From contig NZ_CP011502.1 of the NCBI RefSeq assembly GCF_001509405.1, positions 3,565,240 to 3,629,239 of the forward strand: a stretch of 64,000 nucleotides of DNA. Reading direction: 5' to 3'. Of the stretch, positions 32,657 through 40,929 are shown piece by piece (within the stretch, counting starts at the first letter, position 1; every line of letters begins with the position of its first letter). The DNA comes from Aeromicrobium erythreum. GTDB taxonomy: Bacteria > Actinomycetota > Actinomycetes > Propionibacteriales > Nocardioidaceae. The notes below the pieces were generated by a model, which did not search any database, had not been told where the DNA came from, and was given only the letters and a program-made list of their open reading frames with translations. A program made the position numbers and the translations under genes.

Positions 32657-34132
32657 ATGCGATCTCGGGTCACACGCAGCGCCACCGTGCTCACCGCGAC
32701 CCTCCTCCTGCTCTCCGCCTGCACCGGCGGCCACGACGAGGACGGCGACGCGGCGACGACGTTCCGCACACCGTCGCGGGCGGTCGACGTCGTGGCGGGC
32801 CGCACTCCTGCCCAGAACGCCGTCGGCACCTCCCGGCGGCTGTTCGAACGCTCGGACGTGGCCATCGTGTCGGCCCGCAGCGCCCGCTCCCAGCAGCGGT
32901 CCGTGAAGGTGGCCGCGCGCCTGGGCGTCCCCGTGCTGCTCGTCGGACCCACCACCCGCGCCGAGCTCGACCGTCTCGGCGTGCGCACGACGCTCGCCGT
33001 CGGGCCGAAGGACGCGAACTGGCCCGACCTGCCCGGACGTCGTCTCGTCGGTGACGACCAGGCCGACGTCGACCGCGCCGTGGCCCGGATCCCGCGTACC
33101 TCGCCCCGCGACCAGGACGTCGTGGTGCTCGTTCACGCGCCCGGTGCCGACCTCACCTCCGTCGGCACCGCCCGCGCTGCCGGCGCGACCGTCGTCGGGG
33201 TGAAGGGCGGCGACCCGCGCGCGGACCGACGCGCGATCCGTGCGCTGCGTGACCAGCCCGACGCGCCCGTGGTCGGCGTCGGGACGACCTTCCGACGCGG
33301 CCTCGGCTACGAGGTCACCGCGGTGCGCCGCGACCTGACCCAGCCGGGCGGCGGACTGCTCGTATTCCCGGGGCGTCACGTGGTCGCGCTCTACGGCCAT
33401 CCCGGCACCCCGTCCCTCGGCCTGCTCGGTGAGCAGGGCACTGCGGCGACGGTGCGCCGAGCCGCGCGGCTGGCGCGCGAGTACCAGGAGCTCTCGGACC
33501 AGCCCGTCGTCCCCGCGCTGGAGATCATCGCGACCGTCGCCTCCTCCGAGGCCGGGGACGATGGCGACTACTCCGCCGAGAGCAGCGTCCGCGACCTGCG
33601 GCCGCTCGTGGAGGCGGCCGAGAAGGCCGGCCAGTACGTCGTGATCGACCTGCAGCCCGGCCGGACCGACTTCCTCGCCCAGGCCAAGCGCTACCGCTCG
33701 CTGCTGGAGCGCCCGCACGTCGGCCTCGCGCTCGATCCCGAGTGGCGGCTCGCGCGCGACCAGAAGCACCTCACCCAGATCGGGTCGGTCGGCGCCTCGG
33801 AGGTGAACGCCGTGGCCGACTGGCTGGCCGAGCTGACCCGCGAGCGCCGACTGCCGCAGAAGCTCTTCGTGCTCCACCAGTTCTCGACGTCGATGATCCG
33901 CGACCGCAGCACCCTCGACGTCGGCCACCCCGAGCTGTCGACCGTGGTCCACGTCGACGGCCAGGGCACGCCGGGCGCGAAGATCGGCACCTGGAACACG
34001 ATCCGTCAGGGGTCGCCGAAGGGCGTCCACTGGGGCTGGAAGAATTTCCTCGACGAGGACGAGCCGATGCTCACCGTGCCACAGACCTGGCGCGACGTCA
34101 GGCCCCGACCGGATCTCGTCACGTACCAGTGA
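32657..34132 (+). CDS. Two-domain lipoprotein, cell-wall-binding-repeat-like and barrel-like
   Basis: 491 residues. Lipobox LLLLSAC, Cys22. Residues about 60-240 are alternating beta-alpha segments, VAIVSARSARSQQRSVKVAARLGVPVLLVGP and VVGVKGGDPRADRRAIRAL, like the CWB2 fold. Residues about 290-490 look like a TIM-barrel-type glycosidase fold: VPALEIIATVASSEAGDDG, YVVIDLQPGR, HVGLALDPEWRL, LFVLHQFSTSMI and GVHWGWKNFLDEDEP, with conserved Asp and Glu at strand ends. TACCGT is six bases before the ATG. It may bind or modify cell wall polymers; no name is given. Confidence 0.78.
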   Translation: MRSRVTRSATVLTATLLLLSACTGGHDEDGDAATTFRTPSRAVDVVAGRTPAQNAVGTSRRLFERSDVAIVSARSARSQQRSVKVAARLGVPVLLVGPTTRAELDRLGVRTTLAVGPKDANWPDLPGRRLVGDDQADVDRAVARIPRTSPRDQDVVVLVHAPGADLTSVGTARAAGATVVGVKGGDPRADRRAIRALRDQPDAPVVGVGTTFRRGLGYEVTAVRRDLTQPGGGLLVFPGRHVVALYGHPGTPSLGLLGEQGTAATVRRAARLAREYQELSDQPVVPALEIIATVASSEAGDDGDYSAESSVRDLRPLVEAAEKAGQYVVIDLQPGRTDFLAQAKRYRSLLERPHVGLALDPEWRLARDQKHLTQIGSVGASEVNAVADWLAELTRERRLPQKLFVLHQFSTSMIRDRSTLDVGHPELSTVVHVDGQGTPGAKIGTWNTIRQGSPKGVHWGWKNFLDEDEPMLTVPQTWRDVRPRPDLVTYQ

Positions 34133-34180
34133 GCTGGGCAGGACAGGGCGGGTGCCCCTCCGTGGTCCTACCCTGACGGC

Positions 34181-35326
34181 ATGGACCGGACCCGCGTCGC
34201 CGTGAGCGCCGGCTTCCTGCTCCAGGGCTTCACGTTCGCCGCGCTCGTCACGCAGACGCCGCGCCTGCAGGACAGGTTCGACCTCGGCGAGGGCGACGTG
34301 ACGGTCCTTCTCGTGGGGGTCGCCGTCGTGGCGGGACTCGGCAGCGTGCTCGCGGGTGTCCTGGCCACTCGACGCTCGAGCGGGACGGCCCTGACGACCT
34401 CGCTGGTGGGCATCGGCGCGGGGGCCGCACTGGTCGGCTGGGCGCCCTCGTACCCGCTGCTCATCGCGGCGTTCACCGTCTACGGCGTGGCGCTCGGCGG
34501 GGTCGACGCCAGCATGAACATGCAGGGCGTGCGGGTGGAGGCGCTGCGGGGACGCAGCGTGATGACCGGGTTCCACGCGTGCTGGAGCGTCGGCGGCATC
34601 GTCGGCGCCGGGTACGCCGCGCTCGGTCTGCCCCTGGGCGTCGGGTTGTCGGTCGTGGCGGTGGTCGTCGTCGCGCTCGCCGTCGCCTCGGCCCGCCACC
34701 TCGCAGCGGACGCGCCGGGGACGCAGGTCGACGACCTCGCGGCCGCCGCGACGATCCCTGTCCCCTGGCGACCCGTCCTGCTGTTCGGCCTGGTGATCTG
34801 CCTGTTCTACTCGGCCGACACCGGTACCGGCTCGTGGAGTGCGGTGTACCTGCAGCAGGCGCTCGGCGCGGCGAGCTGGCTGGTCCCGCTCGGGTACGCG
34901 GCGTACCAGGTCGGAGCCCTCGTCTCGCGTCTCCTCGGCGACCAGCTCGTGCGCAGGGTGGGTGCAGCCCGGGTGGTCGCGGGCGGTGCGTTCCTCGGTG
35001 TCGTCGGCTTCGCCGTCGTGCTGGCCGCGCCGGTCGCGGTGCTGGCGGTGCCCGGCTTCCTCGTCGCGGGTCTCGGGATCGCGGTCATCGCCCCGCTCGC
35101 GTTCGCTGCCGTCGGCGCCGCCGTCCCCCCGGAGGCCGCCGACGCGGCGATCGCCCGGATGAACATCGCCAACTACATGGGCGCGATCCTCGGTGGCGCG
35201 GTGATCGGTGCCGTCGCGCAGGGCGGCTGGCTGCGGGTGGCGTTCCTCGTGCCGCTCGTGCTGGTCGCGCCGATCCTGCTGCTGTCACGCGCCTTCGACG
35301 GTCCGCGGGCGACCCGCGTCGGCTGA
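34181..35326 (+). CDS. MFS transporter
   Basis: 381 residues with 12 predicted helices: FLLQGFTFAALVTQTPRLQDR (helix 1 end), VAVVAGLGSVLAGVLATRRSS with A-motif-like loop, MNMQGVRVEALRGRSVMTGFH, and the second half beginning ILLFGLVICLFYSADTG. It resembles the MFS subfamily found in many Actinobacteria with LPLVLVAPILLLSRAF at the end. TACCCT six bases upstream predicts a leaderless start. Single-gene unit; substrate unknown. Confidence 0.88.
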   Translation: MDRTRVAVSAGFLLQGFTFAALVTQTPRLQDRFDLGEGDVTVLLVGVAVVAGLGSVLAGVLATRRSSGTALTTSLVGIGAGAALVGWAPSYPLLIAAFTVYGVALGGVDASMNMQGVRVEALRGRSVMTGFHACWSVGGIVGAGYAALGLPLGVGLSVVAVVVVALAVASARHLAADAPGTQVDDLAAAATIPVPWRPVLLFGLVICLFYSADTGTGSWSAVYLQQALGAASWLVPLGYAAYQVGALVSRLLGDQLVRRVGAARVVAGGAFLGVVGFAVVLAAPVAVLAVPGFLVAGLGIAVIAPLAFAAVGAAVPPEAADAAIARMNIANYMGAILGGAVIGAVAQGGWLRVAFLVPLVLVAPILLLSRAFDGPRATRVG

Positions 35327-35382
35327 CGGGACCACGCACGGGCCGGCCGCCGGGTCCACGGACCCGACGGCCGGGGAGCCCG

Positions 35383-35964
35383 TCAGCTGCACATCGTGGT
35401 GCGCGTGTACATGGCGTCGCCCCAGTACTTCGCCTTCGTGGTCTTGAAGTAGATCCCGGCGGCGGTGTCGTTGTAGCGCTGCTCGTAGTGCAGGTGCGCC
35501 GACGACTGGCCTCCGCTCTTGCCGACCCGGCCGATGCCGCTGGTGGCCTTGACCATCTGACCGACCTCGACGTCCACCTTGCTGAGGTGGGCGTAACGAG
35601 TCGACCAGCCGTTCGCGTGATAGATGTCGACGGTGAGGCCGTAGCCCGTCCCCTTGTTGCCCGCGAACGTGACGCGACCGCCGTTGCTCGCCTGGACCGG
35701 CTTGCCGAGGTCGCTGTCGCCGCCGGTCGGCAGGTTGAAGTCGATCGCGTTCAACGGGTCGTGGTTCTTGCGGGTGTTGCCGCGCCACTCCTGACCGCAG
35801 GGGAACGGGACCTCGAGCGAGGGTCGCTCGGCGGCGGCGATCGACGCTCCCGCCGCCACGGAGGACTCGGCTGGTCCCGCCGTTGCGGCCGTGCTCGACA
35901 CGGCGGCGCCGGCACAGAGGGCGATCGCCGCCAGGGTCGAGGTGAGTGCTGATCGTCGGTTCAT
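35383..35964 (-). CDS. Secreted M23-family peptidase (LytM-like)
   Basis: 193 residues. Signal peptide ending around AGAAVSSTAATAGPA. The Zn site is complete: His/Asp in RKNHDPLNAIDFNLP, HxH in SSAHLHYEQRY, and G-G-R-V-T-F-A-G start of the beta-sheet. These enzymes cleave peptide cross-links of peptidoglycan or act as amidase activators. An AGGAG stretch lies before the ATG. The ends lack an SH3 or LysM domain. It converges with the MFS gene and diverges from the MOSC gene. Confidence 0.9.
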   Translation of the reverse strand: MNRRSALTSTLAAIALCAGAAVSSTAATAGPAESSVAAGASIAAAERPSLEVPFPCGQEWRGNTRKNHDPLNAIDFNLPTGGDSDLGKPVQASNGGRVTFAGNKGTGYGLTVDIYHANGWSTRYAHLSKVDVEVGQMVKATSGIGRVGKSGGQSSAHLHYEQRYNDTAAGIYFKTTKAKYWGDAMYTRTTMCS

Positions 35965-36112
35965 GAGGTGCTCCTGCCGTCGAGGGGCTCGTGGGTCGAG
36001 CCGTCGCTCCGCGAGCCTGTTCCTCGGCACTGCGATCCTGCTGCGACGTCGGTGCGAACGCCTCGCAGCGGCGGCGCGGTGGGTCGCACCTCGCCCGTGC
36101 GACAGTGTGGGC

Positions 36113-36964
36113 GTGCAGTCCACCGTCGCGTCGCTCTGGCGCTACCCGGTCAAGTCGTGCCGCGGGGAGTCGCTCGAGCGGGTCGTCGTGGAGCCGTGGG
36201 GCGTCGCGCAGGACCGACGCTGGATGGTCGTCGACCCGGCGGGGACGATGGTCACCGCCCGCGAGCTGAACCGGCTGCTGGTCGTGCACCCGACACTCAC
36301 CGACGACGGGCTACGGCTCACGGCCCCCGGTGCGCCGGCGGTCGACGTGCCGGTCCCGGACCCGGCGGGGCAGGTGCCGATCGCGATCTGGTCGTCCAGG
36401 CTCACGGCGGCCGACGCCGGCGACGGCGCCGCGGCGTGGTTGACCGAGGTGCTGGGCCGTGACGTGCGGCTGGTCCACCTGGACGACCCCCGACGCCGGC
36501 CGACGAGCCCGACGTACTCCGAGCCGGACGACCGTGTGAGCCTGGCCGACGGGTACCCGCTGCTCCTCACCACCGCGGCGTCGGCCGAGGCCGTCTCGGT
36601 GGCGGCCGGGGCTCTGGTGCCCATGCACCGCTACCGTCCGAACCTCGTCGTCGAGGGCACGCAGGCGTGGGCCGAGGACTCCTGGCGGCGGTTCCGGATC
36701 GGCGACGTCACGTTCCGCGTGGTCAAGGGCTGCGCCCGGTGCGTCATGACCACGATGGAACCCGACCACGACGCCGGCAGCGTCGCGCGCGGTCCCGAAC
36801 CGACCCGCACCCTCGCCCGCCTGCGTCGCTTCGGCAAGGGCGTCTGGTTCGGCGTCAACGTCATACCCGACCACCCGCTGCCGGCCGGGGCGACGATCGC
36901 CGTCGGCGACCCGGTCGAGGTGCTCGAGGCCGTCGAGCCCGGCACTCGGCCGATCGGGTCGTAG
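36113..36964 (+). CDS. MOSC-domain protein (YcbX/MOCS-C-like)
   Basis: 283 residues from GTG 36113. MOSC N-terminal domain with LWRYPVKSCRGESLERVVV and QDRRWMVVD, then MOSC domain with the sulfide-transferring Cys in VVKGCARCVMTTMEPD. Members carry activated sulfur or molybdenum cofactor for reductions of N-hydroxylated compounds. GACAGT six bases upstream fits the leaderless pattern. It converges with dnaB (11-base gap). A second, shorter MOSC protein is at 44534. Confidence 0.88.
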   Translation: MQSTVASLWRYPVKSCRGESLERVVVEPWGVAQDRRWMVVDPAGTMVTARELNRLLVVHPTLTDDGLRLTAPGAPAVDVPVPDPAGQVPIAIWSSRLTAADAGDGAAAWLTEVLGRDVRLVHLDDPRRRPTSPTYSEPDDRVSLADGYPLLLTTAASAEAVSVAAGALVPMHRYRPNLVVEGTQAWAEDSWRRFRIGDVTFRVVKGCARCVMTTMEPDHDAGSVARGPEPTRTLARLRRFGKGVWFGVNVIPDHPLPAGATIAVGDPVEVLEAVEPGTRPIGS

Positions 36965-36975
36965 GCGCGAGAGCG

Positions 36976-38400
36976 TCAGCCGCCGTAGAACTCGCCTGCG
37001 GCCGCGCCCGGGGGCGCCTCGGCCTCGCGGGCCATGGGGGTGAAACGGGAGTAGTGACCCTGGAAGCTGACGGCGACCTTGTTGACGGGACCCGAACGGT
37101 TCTTCGCGACGATGATGTCGGCCTCGCCCGGGCGCTCGGACTCGCCCGCGCCGGTCGCGTCGGGACGGTTGATGAGGAAGACCATGTCGGCGTCCTGCTC
37201 GATCGAGCCCGACTCGCGCAGGTCGGAGATCTGCGGCGTCTTGTCGGTGCGCTGCTCAGAGCCACGGTTCAGCTGGCTGATCGCCACGACGGGGACGTTG
37301 ATCTCCTTGGCGAGCAGCTTGATCTGGCGGCTGAACTCCGAGACCTCGACCTGACGGTTCTCGACCTTCTTGCCCGACGTCATCAGCTGCAGGTAGTCGA
37401 TGACGATGAGGCCGAGCTTGCCGTCGGCGGCCTTCTGGATGCGCCGCGCCTTGGATCGGATCTCCGGCATCGTCATGTTCGGCGAGTCGTCGATGGTGAT
37501 CGGTGCCGACTGCACGCGCGGCATGACCCGGCTGACCGCGTCCCAGTCGCGGTCGGTCATGCCGCCGCCGCGCATGTGGTGGATGGCGACCTTGGCCTCG
37601 GCCGACAGCAGACGCATCGCGATCTCCGCGCCCGACATCTCCAGGCTGAAGATGGCCGACGGGACGCCGTTCTTGATCGACGCGGCGCGGCAGAAGTCGA
37701 GGCCGAGGGTGCTCTTGCCGACACCGGGGCGAGCCGCCACCACGATCATCTGGCCACCGCGGAAGCCGGTGGTGAGCTTGTCGAGGTCGGGGAACCCGGA
37801 CTCCAGGCCCGCCATGTCGCCGTCGCGCGACTGGATGTCGTCGATCTCCTGGATGGTCTGCGCCATCAGCTCGGAGATCACCTTGTAGTCATCGGTGCCG
37901 CTGCTGCCGTCGACGTCGAGGACCTCGGCCTGGGCGCGGTCGACGATCTCGGCGATCTCGCCGGTCTCGGCCCAGCCGAGCCCGGCGATCTTCTGCCCGA
38001 CCTCGATGAGTCGGCGCAGGATGGCCTTCTCGCGCACGATCTCGGCGTAGTAGTCGACGTTCGACGCGATCGGGACACCCGCCACGAGGGTGTGCAGGTA
38101 CGGCGCGCCGCCGACCTTCGTCAGCTCGCCACGCCGCTGCAGCTCGGCCGCGACCGTGATCGCGTCGGCCGGCTCACCGCGCTGTGCGAGGTCGACGATG
38201 GTCTCGAAGATCGCCTCGTGGGCGGGGCGGTAGAAGTCGCGGCCCTCGAGGAGGTCGTTCGCCGGGTCGATCGCCTGCTTGCTGAGGAGCATGGCCCCCA
38301 GCACGCTCTGCTCGGCCGGGAGGTCCTGCGGCGGGACGCGTCCGGCGGGGACGTCGTCCTCGGGCTCGGGCCCCATGGCGTGCAGATCTGCGACAGTCAC
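36976..38400 (-). CDS. dnaB: Replicative DNA helicase DnaB
   Basis: 474 residues from GTG 38400, with AGAGGAAGG about ten bases upstream. N-terminal domain: PQDLPAEQSVLGAMLLSKQAIDPA; RecA-type ATPase: ARPGVGKST Walker A, DYLQLM Walker B, SEFSRQIKLLAKEINVPVVAISQLNR, then SDLRESGSIEQDADMVFLINRPD arginine finger region and a GQ/H motif. The hexamer unwinds DNA at the replication fork. Normal length shows there is no intein, unlike several actinobacterial DnaB proteins. A DnaA-box cluster lies in the upstream spacer. Confidence 0.96.
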   Translation of the reverse strand: MTVADLHAMGPEPEDDVPAGRVPPQDLPAEQSVLGAMLLSKQAIDPANDLLEGRDFYRPAHEAIFETIVDLAQRGEPADAITVAAELQRRGELTKVGGAPYLHTLVAGVPIASNVDYYAEIVREKAILRRLIEVGQKIAGLGWAETGEIAEIVDRAQAEVLDVDGSSGTDDYKVISELMAQTIQEIDDIQSRDGDMAGLESGFPDLDKLTTGFRGGQMIVVAARPGVGKSTLGLDFCRAASIKNGVPSAIFSLEMSGAEIAMRLLSAEAKVAIHHMRGGGMTDRDWDAVSRVMPRVQSAPITIDDSPNMTMPEIRSKARRIQKAADGKLGLIVIDYLQLMTSGKKVENRQVEVSEFSRQIKLLAKEINVPVVAISQLNRGSEQRTDKTPQISDLRESGSIEQDADMVFLINRPDATGAGESERPGEADIIVAKNRSGPVNKVAVSFQGHYSRFTPMAREAEAPPGAAAGEFYGG

Positions 38401-38768
38401 GCAGCAGCCTTCCTCTCTCGACCCACCCCACGGTAGGTCGGACCTCCGACACGTTCGCGCAGCCTCCCCGGCGGGCAGGTCCCTCGTCCTGTGCGACAGC
38501 CGACGCGTCACACTAGGGGCCCGGCGGGCGCAGAGGAAAGCCCGGCACGCACAGCCCCTGTGGACAAGGCTGGGGAGAATGTGGAAATCGCCGGAAAGCC
38601 TGTGCACAGTCCGTGGACGGCCTTGTGGAGAACGGGGGGAACAGGACGTGGAAACGGCCTCTGACCTGCGGCGATGCCGTGCACACACTGTGGGCCCACA
38701 TTACGTGGACGTCATCCTCCGGCCACCTGCGGTCGCATCGGCACGTCGACAGCGGTGGTGAAGTTCCG
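38401..38768. other. Divergent dnaB/MATE spacer with a cluster of TGTGGA motifs
   Basis: 368 bases, no gene. It holds TGTGGACAA (perfect DnaA box, reverse of TTGTCCACA, 38559-38567), TGTGGAAAT (38580-38588), TGTGCACAG (38601-38609), GTGGACG (38613-38619), TGTGGAGAA (38624-38632), ACGTGGAAAC (about 38647) and others, all within about 160 bases, mostly in the same orientation. Promoters for both genes must lie here. Its base composition is lower in C-runs than the coding regions. Confidence 0.6.
38559..38567 (-). promoter_or_regulatory. DnaA box
   Basis: TGTGGACAA, the reverse complement of TTGTCCACA, the actinobacterial DnaA-box consensus. It is the best of several such motifs upstream of dnaB. 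It may allow DnaA to regulate dnaB or to be titrated near the origin. One near-match follows at 38624-38632. Confidence 0.6.
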
Positions 38769-40103
38769 GTGAAATCCACAGCCAGGCACAGAAACGTGTT
38801 CACCTGGGGCGCGGCCGACCGGCAGATCGTCGCGGTCGCCGTCCCGGCCTTCTTCGCCCTCGTCAGCGAGCCCCTGATGCTGCTCGCCGACACCGCGATC
38901 GTCGGCCGGCTCGGCGTGGCCGAGCTGGGCGGTCTGGCCGTCGCGTCGAGCGTCCTGCTCACGGTCGTCGGACTGTGCGTGTTCCTGGCCTACGGCAGCA
39001 CCGCGACGGTCGCGCGACTGCACGGCGCCGGCCACGAACGGGCCGCGTTCGACGGTGCCACCGGGGGACTGTGGCTCGCGGTCGGGCTCGGCGTGGTGCT
39101 CGGCGGTCTGCTCGCCGCCGCGAGCCGTCCCCTGGCCGGGGTGCTCGGCAGCTCCCCGGAGGTGGAGGGCCACGCGACGACCTACCTCCTCGTCTCCGCA
39201 CCCGCGGTGCCCGCCATGCTGCTGGTGCTCGCCGCGACCGGCGCGCTGCGCGGGGTCCTCGACCTGCGGACGCCGCTCGTCGTCACCGTCGTCGCGAACC
39301 TGCTCAACGTGGCGCTGAACCTCCTGCTCGTGCACGGGGCCGGGCTCGGCGTGGCCGGGTCCGCAGCCGGTACGGCGATCGCCCAGTGGGTGGCGGCGCT
39401 CTGGCTGGTCGCCGTGGTGCTGCGGCGGGCCCGGGCGGCGGGGTCGTCGGGACGTCCCGACGTGGCGGGCGTCGTGAGCGCGGCGCGCGACGGCGTGCCG
39501 CTGCTGGCCCGGACCGCGACCCTGCGCGCCGCGCTGCTCCTGGGCACGGCGGTGGCGGCCACGTTCGGCGACGCGCCTCTGGCGGCGCACCAGATCGCGA
39601 CGTCGCTCGTCACGTTCCTCGCGTTCGCGATGGACGCGATCGCCATCGCCGGCCAGACGCTCACCGGTCGCACCCTGGGCTCCGGGGACGCCGAGGGCAC
39701 CCGGGAGCTCACCCGCCGGATGATCACGTGGGGCGTCGGCACCGGTCTGCTCGCGGGGCTGCTGCTGCTCGCCCTCTCGCCGGTCGTGGGGTCGTGGTTC
39801 ACCGCCGACGAGCAGGTGCATGCAGCACTCGTCCCGGCCCTGGTCGTCGTGGCTGCGGTGCAACCCGTCTCGGGCGTCGTGTTCGTGCTCGACGGTGTGC
39901 TGATCGGGGCGGGCGACGGCGTGTACCTGGCGTGGGCCGGCCTCGCGGTGCTGGCGGTTTACGCGCCCCTGGCCCTGCTGGCCGGCTCGCTCGGCGCCGG
40001 GCTCGCGTGGCTGTGGCTCGCCTACGGCGGGTTCCAGCTCGCCCGTCTCGTCACGCTCTGGCTGCGGCAGCGGGGCACCGCCTGGATGGTGCTCGGCGCC
40101 TGA
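38769..40103 (+). CDS. MATE-family efflux transporter
   Basis: 444 residues from GTG 38769. It has about 12 helices with the NorM-type repeats: first half VAVPAFFALVSEPLMLLADTAIVGRLG, second half RDGVPLLARTATLRAALLLG and DAPLAAHQIATSLVTFLAFAMD (conserved HQI and AxAGQ motifs). The family exports drugs or metabolites using H+ or Na+. Longer in-frame starts at 38613 contain low-complexity residues without MATE similarity. Single gene divergent from dnaB. Confidence 0.9.
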   Translation: MKSTARHRNVFTWGAADRQIVAVAVPAFFALVSEPLMLLADTAIVGRLGVAELGGLAVASSVLLTVVGLCVFLAYGSTATVARLHGAGHERAAFDGATGGLWLAVGLGVVLGGLLAAASRPLAGVLGSSPEVEGHATTYLLVSAPAVPAMLLVLAATGALRGVLDLRTPLVVTVVANLLNVALNLLLVHGAGLGVAGSAAGTAIAQWVAALWLVAVVLRRARAAGSSGRPDVAGVVSAARDGVPLLARTATLRAALLLGTAVAATFGDAPLAAHQIATSLVTFLAFAMDAIAIAGQTLTGRTLGSGDAEGTRELTRRMITWGVGTGLLAGLLLLALSPVVGSWFTADEQVHAALVPALVVVAAVQPVSGVVFVLDGVLIGAGDGVYLAWAGLAVLAVYAPLALLAGSLGAGLAWLWLAYGGFQLARLVTLWLRQRGTAWMVLGA

Positions 40104-40106
40104 GCG

Positions 40107-40910
40107 TCAGCGTCGCCAGTACCCGGACACGTCGAGGCAGTCGCGCGGGACGGACCGGTCGGCACGCCAGTGGGTGCGGACGTCGCGGGCAGCGGTCGAC
40201 TCCCCGGCCATCCAGGCGTAGACCTGCCCGGCCGGCCAGTCGAGGTCACGGACCGCGTCGAGCAGCAGCGTGGTGGTCCCCGGCTCGGCACCCACCGGTC
40301 GGTGCAACCAGGTCACGTCGACGCCGTCGCGCACGGTGAGGTCCTGCTCGTCCTGGGGTCCGGAGACCTCGACGACGACGTGGGCGGGCGGACCCGGCGG
40401 CAGCTCCTCGAGGAAGCGCCCGATGGCGGGCAGGGCGGTCTCGTCGCCGGCCAGCACGAACGCGTCGACGTCGTGCGGGAAGGCCTGCCCGACGGTGGGT
40501 CCGGCGATCCACGCGAGGTCGCCCGGCCGAACCTGCTCGGCCCACCCGGCCGCCTGACCGTGGCCGTGCCTCACGAAGTCGAGGTCGAGCTCGTCGGGAG
40601 TGACCCGACGGGGCGTGTAGTCCTTGCCGAGCGGGCGCACGCCCTCCGTCGTGTAGTCGAGACCGTCAGGCCGCTGCCGCGGCAGCACCGGTCGGTCGGC
40701 GTCGGGCGCAGGCACGAAGACCTTGATGTGGTCGTCGAAGCCGGGCGAGGCGAACGCGGGCAGCGTCGACCCGTCGAGGCTGCGCTCGGCGAGGTCCGCC
40801 CCCGCGAGCGTGAGCCGACGCATGCCGGGCGTCACGTCCTCGACGCGCACGACCTCCAGCTCGCGCAGCACCGCCACGTGGGTCGTCGTCGTTCGTCGCA
40901 GCTTCGGCAC
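40107..40910 (-). CDS. Siderophore-interacting flavoprotein (ViuB/SIP family)
   Basis: 267 residues from GTG 40910, six bases after TAGGGT on the minus strand. N-terminal FAD-binding domain (VTPGMRRLTLAGADL, DYTPRRVTPDELDLDFVRHG, and RPGDLAWIAGP) and C-terminal NAD(P)-binding SIP domain (DAFVLAGDETALPAI, then YAWMAGESTAARDVR). Family members reduce ferric siderophores to release iron. The C-terminal half aligns with the short protein at 21557. The stop lies three bases from the MATE stop; the genes converge. No DtxR-like box was seen upstream. Confidence 0.93.
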   Translation of the reverse strand: MPKLRRTTTTHVAVLRELEVVRVEDVTPGMRRLTLAGADLAERSLDGSTLPAFASPGFDDHIKVFVPAPDADRPVLPRQRPDGLDYTTEGVRPLGKDYTPRRVTPDELDLDFVRHGHGQAAGWAEQVRPGDLAWIAGPTVGQAFPHDVDAFVLAGDETALPAIGRFLEELPPGPPAHVVVEVSGPQDEQDLTVRDGVDVTWLHRPVGAEPGTTTLLLDAVRDLDWPAGQVYAWMAGESTAARDVRTHWRADRSVPRDCLDVSGYWRR

Positions 40911-40929
40911 GCGGACACCCTAGACCGGC

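Noticed and set aside
36976..38400. Intein in dnaB
   Set aside because: The protein has normal length (474 residues) with continuous helicase motifs.
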